DNA of 64,000 bases from Dyella sp. C11 (GTDB lineage Bacteria; Pseudomonadota; Gammaproteobacteria; Xanthomonadales; Rhodanobacteraceae). The stretch's first letter is position 1. Each line of letters begins with the position of its first letter. The translations under genes were made by a program, and so were the position numbers. Below the pieces are notes generated by a model. That model was given only the letters and a program-made list of their open reading frames with translations. It was not told the DNA's origin and searched no databases. Positions 52,104-60,702 of the stretch are shown piece after piece. The stretch covers positions 1 to 64,000 of the forward strand of contig NZ_QAVX01000003.1 in the NCBI RefSeq assembly GCF_003121485.1, read 5' to 3'.

Positions 52104-53215
52104 AGCTGCTCTACACGAACTTCCACGGCGGTGACGGGGGTGGCCACACCACCTACATTCGCGAGCTGGCGGCTGCGCTGGCGGCCCGGCACGAAGTGCA
52201 TGTCGCCGCACCGCCTGGCAGTCGCCTCAATCGCGAGGCTCGTGCGCTTCCCGGTGTGTTCGTGGTGGATCAGCCGTTTCCCAACGGCCTCAATCGCTGG
52301 AAGGCACGGCGCCGCGCGCGGGCTCAATTGGCCGCGTATTTGCGCGAGCAGCAGTTCGATCTGGTCCACGTAAATGGCTCGGCGGATCATCGCCTCGTGC
52401 TGGCGGCCATGCCGTCGAAGCGTCCGGCGTTGGTCTGGACTAAGCACAACTCCAAGCCGGTGCGTGGCATCGGCAATGCCTTGCGGGCGCGCCGCACCGA
52501 TCTCGTCATCGCGGTGTGCGAGTACACGCGACGCGAGCTGCTGCATACCGCGTATCGTCGTTGCCGCATGGAGACGGTTTACAACGGCGTCGATATCGAG
52601 CGCTGGTCTCCGTGGTCGACAAGCGATGTCCAGGCAGAGCGGGTGCGCTGGGATGGCGGCAACAGCAGCGTATTCCTGCTGGGAAGCAATGCCGGTACCG
52701 CGAGCTACAAGGGCTGGATGGATCTGGTCCAGGCGCTTGGCCTGCTTTCCGAGGATGTGCGCAAACAGGTGCGCGTGATCGTCGCCGGCGTTCCACCCGA
52801 AACAGCCGAGTTGGAGCGTGTCGCTGCACTGGGACTGTCGGAACAGGTGGTCTTCCCTGGCGTATTGACCGATGCACGGGGCATGGTCGCGTCGCTCGAT
52901 GCGGGTTTCGTGCTTTCGTACGACGTCGAGACGATTTCCTTTGCCTGCCGCGAAATGATGGCGATGGGCAAGCCGGTATTGCTCACGCGCTATGCGGGAC
53001 TTCCCGAGAACATCCACGAAGGCAGGGATGGCTGGCTGGTCCCTGTGCGTGATCGCCAGGCCATCGCTGCCGCGGTGGAGCGGCTGGTCCGGCAGCGCCA
53101 TTCACTGCCCGCGATGGGCGTCGCCGCACACGAGCACGCAGAGCACGAGTTTGGCTTGCCGTTGTTCGTGGAGCGCACGGAAGCCGCGTACACACGGCTG
53201 TTGCAGTCGCGGTGA
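52100..53215 (+). CDS. GT4 family glycosyltransferase
   Basis: A 371-residue GT-B enzyme. The N-terminal half opens LLYTNFHGGDGGGHTTYIRELAAAL (3-27), and the C-terminal nucleotide-sugar half has VYNGVDIERWSPW (about 159-171), VVFPGVLTDARGMVASLDAGFVLSYDVETISFACREMMAMGKPVLLT, which contains the E-x7-E region. Retaining transferase; sugar unknown. Last gene of the plus-strand set, with a hairpin after it. Confidence 0.87.
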   Translation: MKLLYTNFHGGDGGGHTTYIRELAAALAARHEVHVAAPPGSRLNREARALPGVFVVDQPFPNGLNRWKARRRARAQLAAYLREQQFDLVHVNGSADHRLVLAAMPSKRPALVWTKHNSKPVRGIGNALRARRTDLVIAVCEYTRRELLHTAYRRCRMETVYNGVDIERWSPWSTSDVQAERVRWDGGNSSVFLLGSNAGTASYKGWMDLVQALGLLSEDVRKQVRVIVAGVPPETAELERVAALGLSEQVVFPGVLTDARGMVASLDAGFVLSYDVETISFACREMMAMGKPVLLTRYAGLPENIHEGRDGWLVPVRDRQAIAAAVERLVRQRHSLPAMGVAAHEHAEHEFGLPLFVERTEAAYTRLLQSR

Positions 53216-53226
53216 CATCGCTTTCC

Positions 53227-53251
53227 CCCTCTCCCGCTTTCAGGGAGAGGG
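53227..53251. terminator. CCCTCTCCC hairpin between convergent genes
   Basis: CCCTCTCCC-GCTTTCA-GGGAGAGGG, a degenerate relative of the hairpins at 13045 and 13679, placed between the GT4 stop and the convergent GT83 stop. Confidence 0.55.
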
Positions 53252-53311
53252 TCGGGGCATGCGGTCTTTACGCCAGCGAGGGATCAACCTCGCGCCCTCA
53301 TCGCGTCGAGC

Positions 53312-55042
53312 TCACTCTTCCAGCGACGCTGCCGACACGCGATCCACGTCCTCGCTCGGCAGGCACCCCGGCACCACCGCGTCGGCCTTGAACATCCACC
53401 ACTCGCGTCGGTTCGCATGGCCAAGGCTCACCGCCTTGCTGCGATCCACGCAGTTGGCCATCACGCCATCGAGGGCGAACAACCAGCGATGAGCAGGATC
53501 TTCGGCCTGCCATTTCACTGCAGCGCCGTATTGCTCGTGCCACGGGCGCGTGAAGCCGAAGTCCGTCGCAGGATGGTTGAACATCAGCAGGTTCTGTTCT
53601 TTCCACGCCACAAAACCGATCTCGTCTCCCGCCGGCAGGCGTTCGCGCACGTCCTGCATCAGGCCCGCGGCCGAGCTGGAATCGTTGAGGATGGGATACG
53701 CCCAAAGGCTCCACACCAGCCACATCGCCGCCAGGCCACCGGCAACAGCCGCCACGGCCCGGCGCATGCGCAGCGCGGCAATCAGCAGCAGCTGGATGGC
53801 GCCGATGGTGACGAACATCCACCACAGCGCATGGCCGCCATCGTCGAAGCCGCGGGCGGTGGCGAATTCGGCAGCGAACTTCGGGTGCGCGACCAGTGCA
53901 GCGGCGCCCACGCCAAGCATCGCCGCACCCATGATGCCGATGAACACCAGGCCAGCTACGCGCAGCCAGCGCTTCCGCAGCAGTTCTTCCAGATACGGAC
54001 CGCTGACGAGTGCCAGCATGGGCAGCGCCGGCATGATGTACACGTCGCGCTTGCCCTTGGGGATGGAGAAGAACACCAGCAGCAGCACGATCCAGCCCAG
54101 CGGCAGCAGGATGCGAGCGTCCTTGGCCTTCAGCGCCTGCCACCAGCGTGGCAGCGTGCCGGGATACGTAAGCGACAAGGGCAGCCACGTGAACAGCACG
54201 ATGGGCACGTAGTAGAGCGCGTTGTGGTGATGATCCCACGACTTGCTGTAACGGCCTGCCGTCTGGTGGAACAGGATGTCGTTGACGTAAGCGGCGTACG
54301 TTGGGTCGCCGGCATGCGCCTTCGCGCCCAGCAGCATCGGCACCAGCCACAGCGCCATGGCCAGCATCAACGCGACGATGCCAAGCGCCCAGCGCCACCA
54401 CGCGCCCTCGCCCATGCGCGACACGCCATGCCACTGGCCGAACGCGGCGACCAGGTATGGCACGAACATGAAGAGTGCCAGCACGCCGACGCCCTTGGTG
54501 ATCACGCCAAGGCCGGCGCAGAAGCAGCCGAACCAGAATGCCCGCCAGTTCGGTCCCTTGAGCATGTGCACGAGCAGGCCCCAGTTCGCCGCCGTGATGT
54601 AGAACATCACCAACGGATCGATCTGCGCTCGCTTGGTCTGGTAGACGAACTGGAAGGTGATCAGCAGCGCCGAGGCCGCGTAGATGCCGACCTGGCGACT
54701 CCACAGGCGTCGGCCCAGGTCATAGACCAAAGCCAGGCACCCGAGTGCCGCGAGCAACGAAGGCAACAGAAACGCGAAGCGCCAGCTGCGCAGCACCGTG
54801 TAACTGGCCGCTTCCAGCCAGAACAGCATCGGCGGCTTGTCCGAATACAGTTCGCTGCCGCGATGCGGGAACAGCCAGTCGCCGCTTTCCACCATCTGCT
54901 TGGCGGCCAGCGCGAAGCGCGGCTCGTCCGAGGGCCACGGATCGCGCAGGCCCATGCCGGCGCCGATCACGATGAAGGCGATCAGCATCAGCAGCCAGAA
55001 TCGGCGGCGTTCGAGGGACGTGGCTTCTGGGAAAACAGACAT
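53312..55042 (-). CDS. GT83 (ArnT-like) membrane glycosyltransferase
   Basis: A 576-residue inner-membrane enzyme with about twelve helices and an ArnT/PMT-type first loop (LRDPWPSDEPRFALAAKQMVESGDWLFPHRGSELYSDKPPMLFW), where the DEPR motif and a YSDKPP-type box are the family hallmarks. FSIPKGKRDVYIMPALPMLALV is the second typical block. It would transfer a sugar from polyprenyl phosphate to LPS or a protein in the periplasm. It is a distant relative of the 44265-45971 product and stands alone. Confidence 0.87.
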   Translation of the reverse strand: MSVFPEATSLERRRFWLLMLIAFIVIGAGMGLRDPWPSDEPRFALAAKQMVESGDWLFPHRGSELYSDKPPMLFWLEAASYTVLRSWRFAFLLPSLLAALGCLALVYDLGRRLWSRQVGIYAASALLITFQFVYQTKRAQIDPLVMFYITAANWGLLVHMLKGPNWRAFWFGCFCAGLGVITKGVGVLALFMFVPYLVAAFGQWHGVSRMGEGAWWRWALGIVALMLAMALWLVPMLLGAKAHAGDPTYAAYVNDILFHQTAGRYSKSWDHHHNALYYVPIVLFTWLPLSLTYPGTLPRWWQALKAKDARILLPLGWIVLLLVFFSIPKGKRDVYIMPALPMLALVSGPYLEELLRKRWLRVAGLVFIGIMGAAMLGVGAAALVAHPKFAAEFATARGFDDGGHALWWMFVTIGAIQLLLIAALRMRRAVAAVAGGLAAMWLVWSLWAYPILNDSSSAAGLMQDVRERLPAGDEIGFVAWKEQNLLMFNHPATDFGFTRPWHEQYGAAVKWQAEDPAHRWLFALDGVMANCVDRSKAVSLGHANRREWWMFKADAVVPGCLPSEDVDRVSAASLEE

Positions 55043-55147
55043 GCGTAGGTTCCGGAGCGGCGGCGAGATCGCATCGCCAGCCTCATAGCTTAATGGCGTC
55101 GCCTTGTCCCTGGCTTAGGCGCGTTCCAGTCGCGCCCACGGGCGGCT

Positions 55148-56443
55148 TCAGGCTTTCTCGAGAACGGCATAGTACATGCCGTCCAGATCGCCATCGCCGG
55201 GAAGGATCTGCCAACCCACGGCAGCGGCCTGGCCCACCGGCAGCTGCAGGTCCACGGCGCGGGCGTCGGGCTGCGTCTTGAGCCACTCGGCGACGATGAC
55301 GTCGTTTTCAGCGCGAAGCATCGAGCAGGTGATGTAGAGGAGGCGTCCGCCCTGGGCCAGCAACGGCCACAGCGCCGCCAGTATGCGCTGCTGCTGCACG
55401 GCAAGCGCGGCGATGTCGCTTTCGCGGCGATGCAGTCGCACGTCCGGTCGACGGCGCAGCACGCCGGTAGCCGAGCAGGGAGCGTCGATCAGGATGCGGT
55501 CGTAAGCCTTGCCGTCCCACCAGTCGCCGGGCTGGCCGGCGTCGCCAATGATCAGGTGGGCCTGCAGTCCGAGTCGATCCAGGTTCTGCGTGATGCGCTG
55601 CGCGCGCCGGGCGTCGAATTCGAGCGCCGACAATGCAACGTCGGCACGTTCCAGCACATGGCACGCCTTGCCGCCGGGAGCGGCACAGGCGTCGAGCACG
55701 CGTTGGCCGTCGCGCAGGTCGGCCAGATCGGCCGCGATCTGGGCGGCACCGTCCTGTACCGCGAATTCGCCGGCGGCGAAACCCGGCAGTCGCGTCACGT
55801 CGGTGCTGTGCGGCAGCACGATGCCATCTTCCAACCACGCATGCGCTTCAGCCGTATAGCCGTCCGTACGCAAACGCTCGATCAACGATTCGCGTGTGGC
55901 GCGGCGACGATTGACGCGCAGCATCAGCGGCGGCTCGACATTGTCGGCCGCCATCACGGCATCAGCCTGCTCGGGCCAGTCGCGTGCCAGCGTCCTGGCC
56001 AGCCACGCCGGGTGCGCGTGCCGTGTCTGCGGCTTCGCATCGAGTGCGGCCAGCAGATCGTCGCGCTCGCGCAGCCAGCGTCGCAGCACGGCATTGACCA
56101 GTCCTGCCATGCGCGGGCGCTGCAGGGCTCGCGTGGCCTGCACGGTGGCAGCCACGGCGGCGTATTCGGGGAGCTGAAGGATCTGCAGCTGCACCAGGCC
56201 CAGCACGAGCAGCGCATGGATCGCCGGCTCCTTCTGGCGCAGCGATTTTTCCATCAGGCGATCGAGCACCGGATCGAAGCGCAACCACCAGCGCGCGCCG
56301 TCACTGAGCAGGGCCATCAACAGTGCGCGATCACGGCCATCGGCCAGCTTGTGTGCGTGGCGTTCCATGGCGTCGCGCAGTGACGTGCCGCGCAACGCAA
56401 TGTCGGCAAGGGCTTGGGCGGCAAGGGCGCGGGTGTCGGTCAT
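55148..56443 (-). CDS. rsmB: 16S rRNA (cytosine(967)-C(5))-methyltransferase
   Basis: A 431-residue protein with an N-terminal NusB-like RNA-binding domain (about 1-140) and a Rossmann methyltransferase domain. Catalytic Cys323 in DAPCSATG and Cys373 in YITCSM match the two cysteines of E. coli RsmB (325 and 375). DACAAPGGKACHVLE is the SAM site. It methylates C967 of 16S rRNA in the cytosol. It is on the same strand as fmt and def, 188 bases downstream in coding direction, with a palindromic repeat between. Confidence 0.95.
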   Translation of the reverse strand: MTDTRALAAQALADIALRGTSLRDAMERHAHKLADGRDRALLMALLSDGARWWLRFDPVLDRLMEKSLRQKEPAIHALLVLGLVQLQILQLPEYAAVAATVQATRALQRPRMAGLVNAVLRRWLRERDDLLAALDAKPQTRHAHPAWLARTLARDWPEQADAVMAADNVEPPLMLRVNRRRATRESLIERLRTDGYTAEAHAWLEDGIVLPHSTDVTRLPGFAAGEFAVQDGAAQIAADLADLRDGQRVLDACAAPGGKACHVLERADVALSALEFDARRAQRITQNLDRLGLQAHLIIGDAGQPGDWWDGKAYDRILIDAPCSATGVLRRRPDVRLHRRESDIAALAVQQQRILAALWPLLAQGGRLLYITCSMLRAENDVIVAEWLKTQPDARAVDLQLPVGQAAAVGWQILPGDGDLDGMYYAVLEKA

Positions 56444-56603
56444 GGAGGAGAATGTATGGAGTTATATGAGAAGTGGAGGTAAACGATGCTTTGCCCGTCA
56501 ATCCGGCGCAGGGCGGAATCCGGTGGCCGCCACGTTTGATTCTGGCGAGGTGCTGGCAACGTCTTGATGGACGCCGCGCGACGTCCAACCGCCCTCGCAC
56601 TGG

Positions 56604-56623
56604 ATTCCGGCATGCGCCGGAAT
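56604..56623. repeat. ATTCCGGC-type short palindromic repeat
   Basis: ATTCCGGC-ATGC-GCCGGAAT between fmt and rsmB. A diverged partial copy is at 56503-56525 (AATCCGGCGCAGGGCGGAATCC). The paired change from ATGCCGGC/GCCGGCAT at 13116 keeps the stem. Confidence 0.65.
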
Positions 56624-56631
56624 GACGGGCA

Positions 56632-57552
56632 TCAGCCGTTTCGCGGCTTCAGTGCATTGAGGTAATCGGCAGCGGTGATGCGCTTGCCGCCGGAACGCTG
56701 CAATGCTGTTACGCGCAGGGCGCCTTCGCCGCAGGCGATGTCGATGCCATCGCGGCTCATGCCGATCACCGAACCTGGAGCCCCGTTGCCTTCCACGGCG
56801 CGGGCCGACCAGATGCGCAGCGTTTCGCCGGCCACATCGCCTTCGGCGACCGGCCAGGGATCGAAGGCACGCACCTGGCGCTCCAGCTCCATGGCCGTAC
56901 GGGTGAAATCCAGCCGCGCTTCGGCTTTGTCGAGCTTGTGCGCGTAGACGACGCCCTCGTCCGGCTGCGGGTGAGGCGTGAGTGTTTCGCCGGCCATCAC
57001 GCGGGACAGGCCTTCGGTGAGCACATCCGCGCCCAGCGCGGAAAGACGGTCGTGCAGCGTGCCGCCGGTGTCGTCGCGACTGATGGGCGTACACCGTTCC
57101 AGCAGGACGGGACCGGTATCCAGGCCCGCTTCCATCTGCATCAGGTCGACGCCGCTTTCGGCATCGCCCGCCAGGATGGCGCGCTGGATGGGCGCCGCCC
57201 CGCGCCAGCGCGGCAACAGGCTGGCATGCACGTTCCAGCAACCGAGGCGAGGCATGGCCAGCACCTTGCGCGGAAGAATCAGGCCGTAGGCCACCACCAC
57301 CATCAGGTCCGCGTCGTAGCCGGCCAGCGTGGCGCGTGCCGCTTCGGACTTGAGTGATTCGGGCTGTTCCACCGGGATACCGGCGGCGATGGCCGCCTGC
57401 TTCACCGGGCTCGGCGTCAACTTGCGGCCCCGGCCGGCCGGACGATCCGGCTGCGTGTAGACGGCCACCACCTCGGCGCCGCTGGCGCGGCACGCTTCAA
57501 GGCAGGGGACGGAAAATTCGGGAGTGCCCGCGAAAACGACGCGGAGCTTCAA
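56632..57552 (-). CDS. fmt: Methionyl-tRNA formyltransferase
   Basis: A 306-residue cytosolic enzyme that formylates initiator Met-tRNA with 10-formyl-tetrahydrofolate. [15 protein letters not shown] at the start, [20 protein letters not shown] (about 106-125) with the catalytic Asn/His region, and [13 protein letters not shown] are family motifs; the C-terminal OB-fold is short but present. The start is a TTG overlapping the def stop (TTGA), which aligns with the family start; no ATG fits. It is coupled to def, the enzyme that removes the formyl group. Confidence 0.95.
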   Translation of the reverse strand: MKLRVVFAGTPEFSVPCLEACRASGAEVVAVYTQPDRPAGRGRKLTPSPVKQAAIAAGIPVEQPESLKSEAARATLAGYDADLMVVVAYGLILPRKVLAMPRLGCWNVHASLLPRWRGAAPIQRAILAGDAESGVDLMQMEAGLDTGPVLLERCTPISRDDTGGTLHDRLSALGADVLTEGLSRVMAGETLTPHPQPDEGVVYAHKLDKAEARLDFTRTAMELERQVRAFDPWPVAEGDVAGETLRIWSARAVEGNGAPGSVIGMSRDGIDIACGEGALRVTALQRSGGKRITAADYLNALKPRNG

Positions 57553-58058
57553 GCGGTCGCCGCCTGCTTGCGCTGCTTTTCCATGCGCTTGAGCAGCATG
57601 GAGCGCTTGAGCGGCGAGAGGTAATCGACGAACACCTTGCCGGCGAGATGATCCATCTCGTGCTGCACGCACACGGCCAGCGGGCCTTCGAATTCGCGCA
57701 CGACTTCGTTGCCGTCCACGTCGTTGGCCTTCACCTTCACCTTGAGGGCGCGGGGCACGTCGGCATAGATGCCGGGGAACGACAGGCAGCCTTCCTGGTA
57801 GACCTGCGCGCCATCCTTTTCCAGGATCTGCGCGTTGATCAGCACGATTGGCTCGTTGCGCTCGTCGCTCATGTCGGCCACCAGCACCTGTTTGTGCACG
57901 TTGACCTGGGTTGCCGCCAGGCCGACACCATTGGCGTCATACATGGTCTCGAACATATCGGCCACGAACTGCTTCAGTTCGGCGTCGAACTCGCGCACGG
58001 GTTCGGCCTTGGTGCGCAGGCGGGGGTCGGGAAATTCGAGAATGGTCAGAACGGACAT
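57549..58058 (-). CDS. def: Peptide deformylase
   Basis: A 169-residue metalloenzyme that removes the formyl group from nascent proteins. All three motifs are intact: GVGLAATQ (44-51), EGCLS with Cys91, and QHEMDH with His133, Glu134 and His137. The ATG at 58058 is chosen because GAGG is eight bases ahead and the protein then starts at the usual [16 protein letters not shown] candidate promoter is at 58133-58162. Confidence 0.97.
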   Translation of the reverse strand: MSVLTILEFPDPRLRTKAEPVREFDAELKQFVADMFETMYDANGVGLAATQVNVHKQVLVADMSDERNEPIVLINAQILEKDGAQVYQEGCLSFPGIYADVPRALKVKVKANDVDGNEVVREFEGPLAVCVQHEMDHLAGKVFVDYLSPLKRSMLLKRMEKQRKQAATA

Positions 58059-58132
58059 GGCTTTTACCTCGGCGCCAAAAATGCGGGCGAATCGGTGAAA
58101 ACCAAGCCCGGTGCGCATCTAGAATGATCCTT

Positions 58133-58162
58133 ATTGTACGCCGCCAAGCCCGTGTCTGGCAT
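58133..58162 (-). promoter_or_regulatory. Candidate promoter of def-fmt
   Basis: Minus-strand ATGCCA and TACAAT, 18 bases apart, about 75 bases before the def ATG. Confidence 0.4.
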
Positions 58163-58185
58163 GCCGTTTTGCCAACTGGTCATGG

Positions 58186-58213
58186 TTGCGTGAACAAGTT
58201 GTTCGGTTACACT
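58186..58213 (+). promoter_or_regulatory. Candidate promoter of the LysM gene with an internal palindrome
   Basis: TTGCGT (58186-58191) and TACACT (58208-58213) are 16 bases apart, 35 bases before the ATG. The spacer contains the perfect palindrome GAACAA-G-TTGTTC (58192-58204), which could be a repressor site. Confidence 0.45.
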
Positions 58214-58247
58214 CGCCCGAGCGTCGGGGGATGGGGGAATCCCGTTT

Positions 58248-59369
58248 ATGATCAGAAAGTCCATTGGGCTGCTGGCCGGCATGCTGGTCACGGTCGCTGT
58301 TTACGCTGCGGGCGCGCAATTGCGTGCCGATCATCCCGATACCTATACGGTGAAAAAGGGCGACACGCTCTGGGCGATCTCCGCACGTTTCCTTTCCAAG
58401 CCGTGGTTGTGGCCTGAGATCTGGCAGGCCAATCCGCAGGTGCAGAACCCGCACCTCATCTACCCCGGCGATGTGTTGAATCTTGCCTTTGCCAATGGCC
58501 CGCGCCTTGGCCTGCAGCCGCGCGTGCGTGCCGAGGGCGATGCGATTCCGGCCATTCCGCTGGGGCAGCTGCAGACGTTCCTGAAGGACCTGCGTGTCCT
58601 GGGCACCAACGACGTCAAGTCACTGCCGTACGTGGTGGGCTTCGAGGAAGCCGACCTGCGCGGCACCGTGGGCCGCAACGTATACGCCCGCAACCTGCAG
58701 GCCCAGCCGGGCCAGCACTATGCGATCGTGCGTCCCACCCAGACCTTCCGCAACTTCAATGGCGGCAAGAACGGTGGTGGTGACCTGGTGGCGCATCCGC
58801 TGGACAGCAACGTGTCGCTGGTCCGCACGCCCTGGTACGAAGACACCCGCAATGACGGCCACTACGGCAAGGGCGAGGATCTGGGCACCGAAGTGACCGT
58901 GATCGGCACGGCCGAAGTGCTGCGCACGGGCGATCCGAGCACCCTGCTCCTGTTGGACTCCACCATGGAGATCAACAAGGGCGACCGCCTGATCCCGGTG
59001 GATGACAAGGCGTACGACGCCTATTACTACCCGCATGCCCCGAAGTCGCTGCCGGCCAATCCGCGCGTCATCGCCTTCACTGACGCCTACGACGCCGTGG
59101 GTCCGCACCAGGTGGTGGCGCTGAACATCGGTGCGCAGGATGGCGTGGACAATGGCCAGACCTACTCGATCTACCAGCCCGGCGAATCCATTCCGGACGA
59201 CGTGGCCAGCAACAGCTGGAACCGTGGCACCGGCAAGTCGGTGACGCTGCCGCAGGAGTTCGTGGGTCACGTGATGGTGTTCCGCACGTTTGACCGCGTC
59301 AGCTACGGCCTGATCATGGACGGGCTGCGGCCGGTGCATAAGGGCGACCGGCTCGAGTTGCCGGAATAA
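58248..59369 (+). CDS. Exported LysM domain protein
   Basis: A 373-residue protein with a signal peptide (about residues 1-23, ending YAAGA) and one LysM domain (about 32-82): DTYTVKKGDTLWAISARFLSKPWLWPEIWQAN, a peptidoglycan-binding module. The remaining 290 residues are beta-rich, with no known enzyme motif. Homologues always beside dprA are common in betaproteobacteria and Xanthomonadales, where the job is not settled. It has its own promoter and a strong terminator, and is divergent from def. Confidence 0.85.
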   Translation: MIRKSIGLLAGMLVTVAVYAAGAQLRADHPDTYTVKKGDTLWAISARFLSKPWLWPEIWQANPQVQNPHLIYPGDVLNLAFANGPRLGLQPRVRAEGDAIPAIPLGQLQTFLKDLRVLGTNDVKSLPYVVGFEEADLRGTVGRNVYARNLQAQPGQHYAIVRPTQTFRNFNGGKNGGGDLVAHPLDSNVSLVRTPWYEDTRNDGHYGKGEDLGTEVTVIGTAEVLRTGDPSTLLLLDSTMEINKGDRLIPVDDKAYDAYYYPHAPKSLPANPRVIAFTDAYDAVGPHQVVALNIGAQDGVDNGQTYSIYQPGESIPDDVASNSWNRGTGKSVTLPQEFVGHVMVFRTFDRVSYGLIMDGLRPVHKGDRLELPE

Positions 59370-59393
59370 GCATCCAGCGGCATCGGACGACAG

Positions 59394-59427
59394 AACGGCG
59401 CGGTCACCACCGCGCCGTTTCTTTTTG
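59394..59427 (+). terminator. Rho-independent terminator of the LysM gene
   Basis: AACGGCGCGGT-CACC-ACCGCGCCGTT, a perfect 11-bp stem followed by TCTTTTTG. It also lies directly before dprA. Confidence 0.88.
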
Positions 59428-59450
59428 CGCCACGCCTAGGCTGGGTGGTC

Positions 59451-60620
59451 ATGACGACACCTTCCTCCCTTCTCGCGTGGCTCACGTTGCTGCGCACGCC
59501 GCGTCTGGGTCCCGGCGGCCTGCGCGAACAATTGAATCTGCATGGCGGACAACCCGATGCGGTGCTGGATGCGCTGCGCGCAAAAGCGCAGGACTTCCCG
59601 GATGACACGCGACGCTGGCTGTTGAGCCCCGATCGTCGACGGCTCGATGCCGACCTCGCGTGGCTGGAACAGCCGGGGTGCCGCCTTCTGCTGTGCTCGG
59701 ACGAAGACTTCCCGCCGCTGCTGGAAACCATTCCGCAGCCGCCGGTGGCCCTGTTCGTGCGGGGCCAGGCCGGCCTTTTGCTGCACCCTCAACTGGCCAT
59801 CGTCGGTGCGCGCAGCGCGACGGTAAGCGGACGCACGCATGCCCGCGCCTTCGCGCAGGAACTGGGCCGCGCGGGTTTTGTCATCACCAGTGGCATGGCC
59901 GACGGCATCGACGGCGCAGCGCACGTCGCTGCCCTTGATGAGGGGCTGCCCACGGTGGCCGTGGTGGGCACCGGCCTGGATCGCGTCTATCCGCCCAAGC
60001 ATCACGCGCTGGCGCGGCGCCTGGCGGAGGAGGCGGTGCTGGTCAGCGAGTTTCCGCCCGGTACACCGGCGCGCATCGATCATTTTCCACGCCGCAACCG
60101 GCTCATCGCCGGCCTGTCGCTGGGCACGCTGGTGGTGGAGGCAGGGGTGAAGTCAGGTTCCCTCATCACGGCCCGTCTTGCTGTCGAACAGGGACGTGAG
60201 GTGTTCGCCTTGCCCGGTTCCATTCATAATCCGCTCGCTCAAGGCTGCCACCGGCTGATTCGGGACGGTGCGCGGCTGGTCGAAACGGCGAGCGATATCG
60301 TGGAAGTGCTTGCGCCAGCGGCTGTCGCACTGGGGCATGAGCTGGCGGCGCGGTTGGAAAAAGCCGGCTGCGAACCCACTGATGAGGTCGTCGCGGAGGC
60401 CGATCCGGCGTTGCAGGCTCTGCTCGAAGCGCTCGGGCACGAGCCGATCGCACTCGAGGCACTGGCCGCTTCCATGAATCAACCTGTCGCTGAGCTTGCG
60501 GCATCGCTGCTGATGCTGGAGCTGGCGGGCAGGGTCGAAGCGCTTGCAGGCAATCGGTATCAACGGTTGCCGGGCTGGCGAAAGTCGACGTGCAGCGCGC
60601 TTTCACATGGTTCAGCTTGA
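59451..60620 (+). CDS. dprA: DNA-processing protein DprA (Smf)
   Basis: A 389-residue cytosolic protein that loads RecA on incoming single-stranded DNA during natural transformation. The Rossmann-like core has GARSATVSGRTHARAFA, ITSGMADGIDGAAHVAAL and FPRRNRLIAGLSLGTLVVEAGVKSGSLITARLAVEQGREVFALPG, all hallmarks. An N-terminal helical part and a C-terminal winged-helix part (about 315-375) complete the usual layout. The ATG at 59451 is chosen; a GTG at 59445 is possible. Confidence 0.95.
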   Translation: MTTPSSLLAWLTLLRTPRLGPGGLREQLNLHGGQPDAVLDALRAKAQDFPDDTRRWLLSPDRRRLDADLAWLEQPGCRLLLCSDEDFPPLLETIPQPPVALFVRGQAGLLLHPQLAIVGARSATVSGRTHARAFAQELGRAGFVITSGMADGIDGAAHVAALDEGLPTVAVVGTGLDRVYPPKHHALARRLAEEAVLVSEFPPGTPARIDHFPRRNRLIAGLSLGTLVVEAGVKSGSLITARLAVEQGREVFALPGSIHNPLAQGCHRLIRDGARLVETASDIVEVLAPAAVALGHELAARLEKAGCEPTDEVVAEADPALQALLEALGHEPIALEALAASMNQPVAELAASLLMLELAGRVEALAGNRYQRLPGWRKSTCSALSHGSA

Positions 60621-60658
60621 CGTCGTCAGGCCGCCATGCCTTTAACTAAATATAAGAA

Positions 60659-60678
60659 GCCGGCCCGGATAGGCCGGC
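60659..60678 (+). promoter_or_regulatory. Leader hairpin before topA
   Basis: GCCGGCC-CGGATA-GGCCGGC, 25 bases before the topA ATG. Upstream are TTGACG (60617-60622) and TATAAG (60651-60656) words, which are not at good mutual spacing. The hairpin may end dprA transcription or shape the topA leader. Confidence 0.4.
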
Positions 60679-60702
60679 CACCGATGGCGGATAGCGAGTT
60701 TC

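Noticed and set aside
58192-58204. LexA (SOS) box
   Set aside because: GAAC-N5-GTTC has a five-base gap and differs from both the enterobacterial and the four-base-gap SOS boxes.
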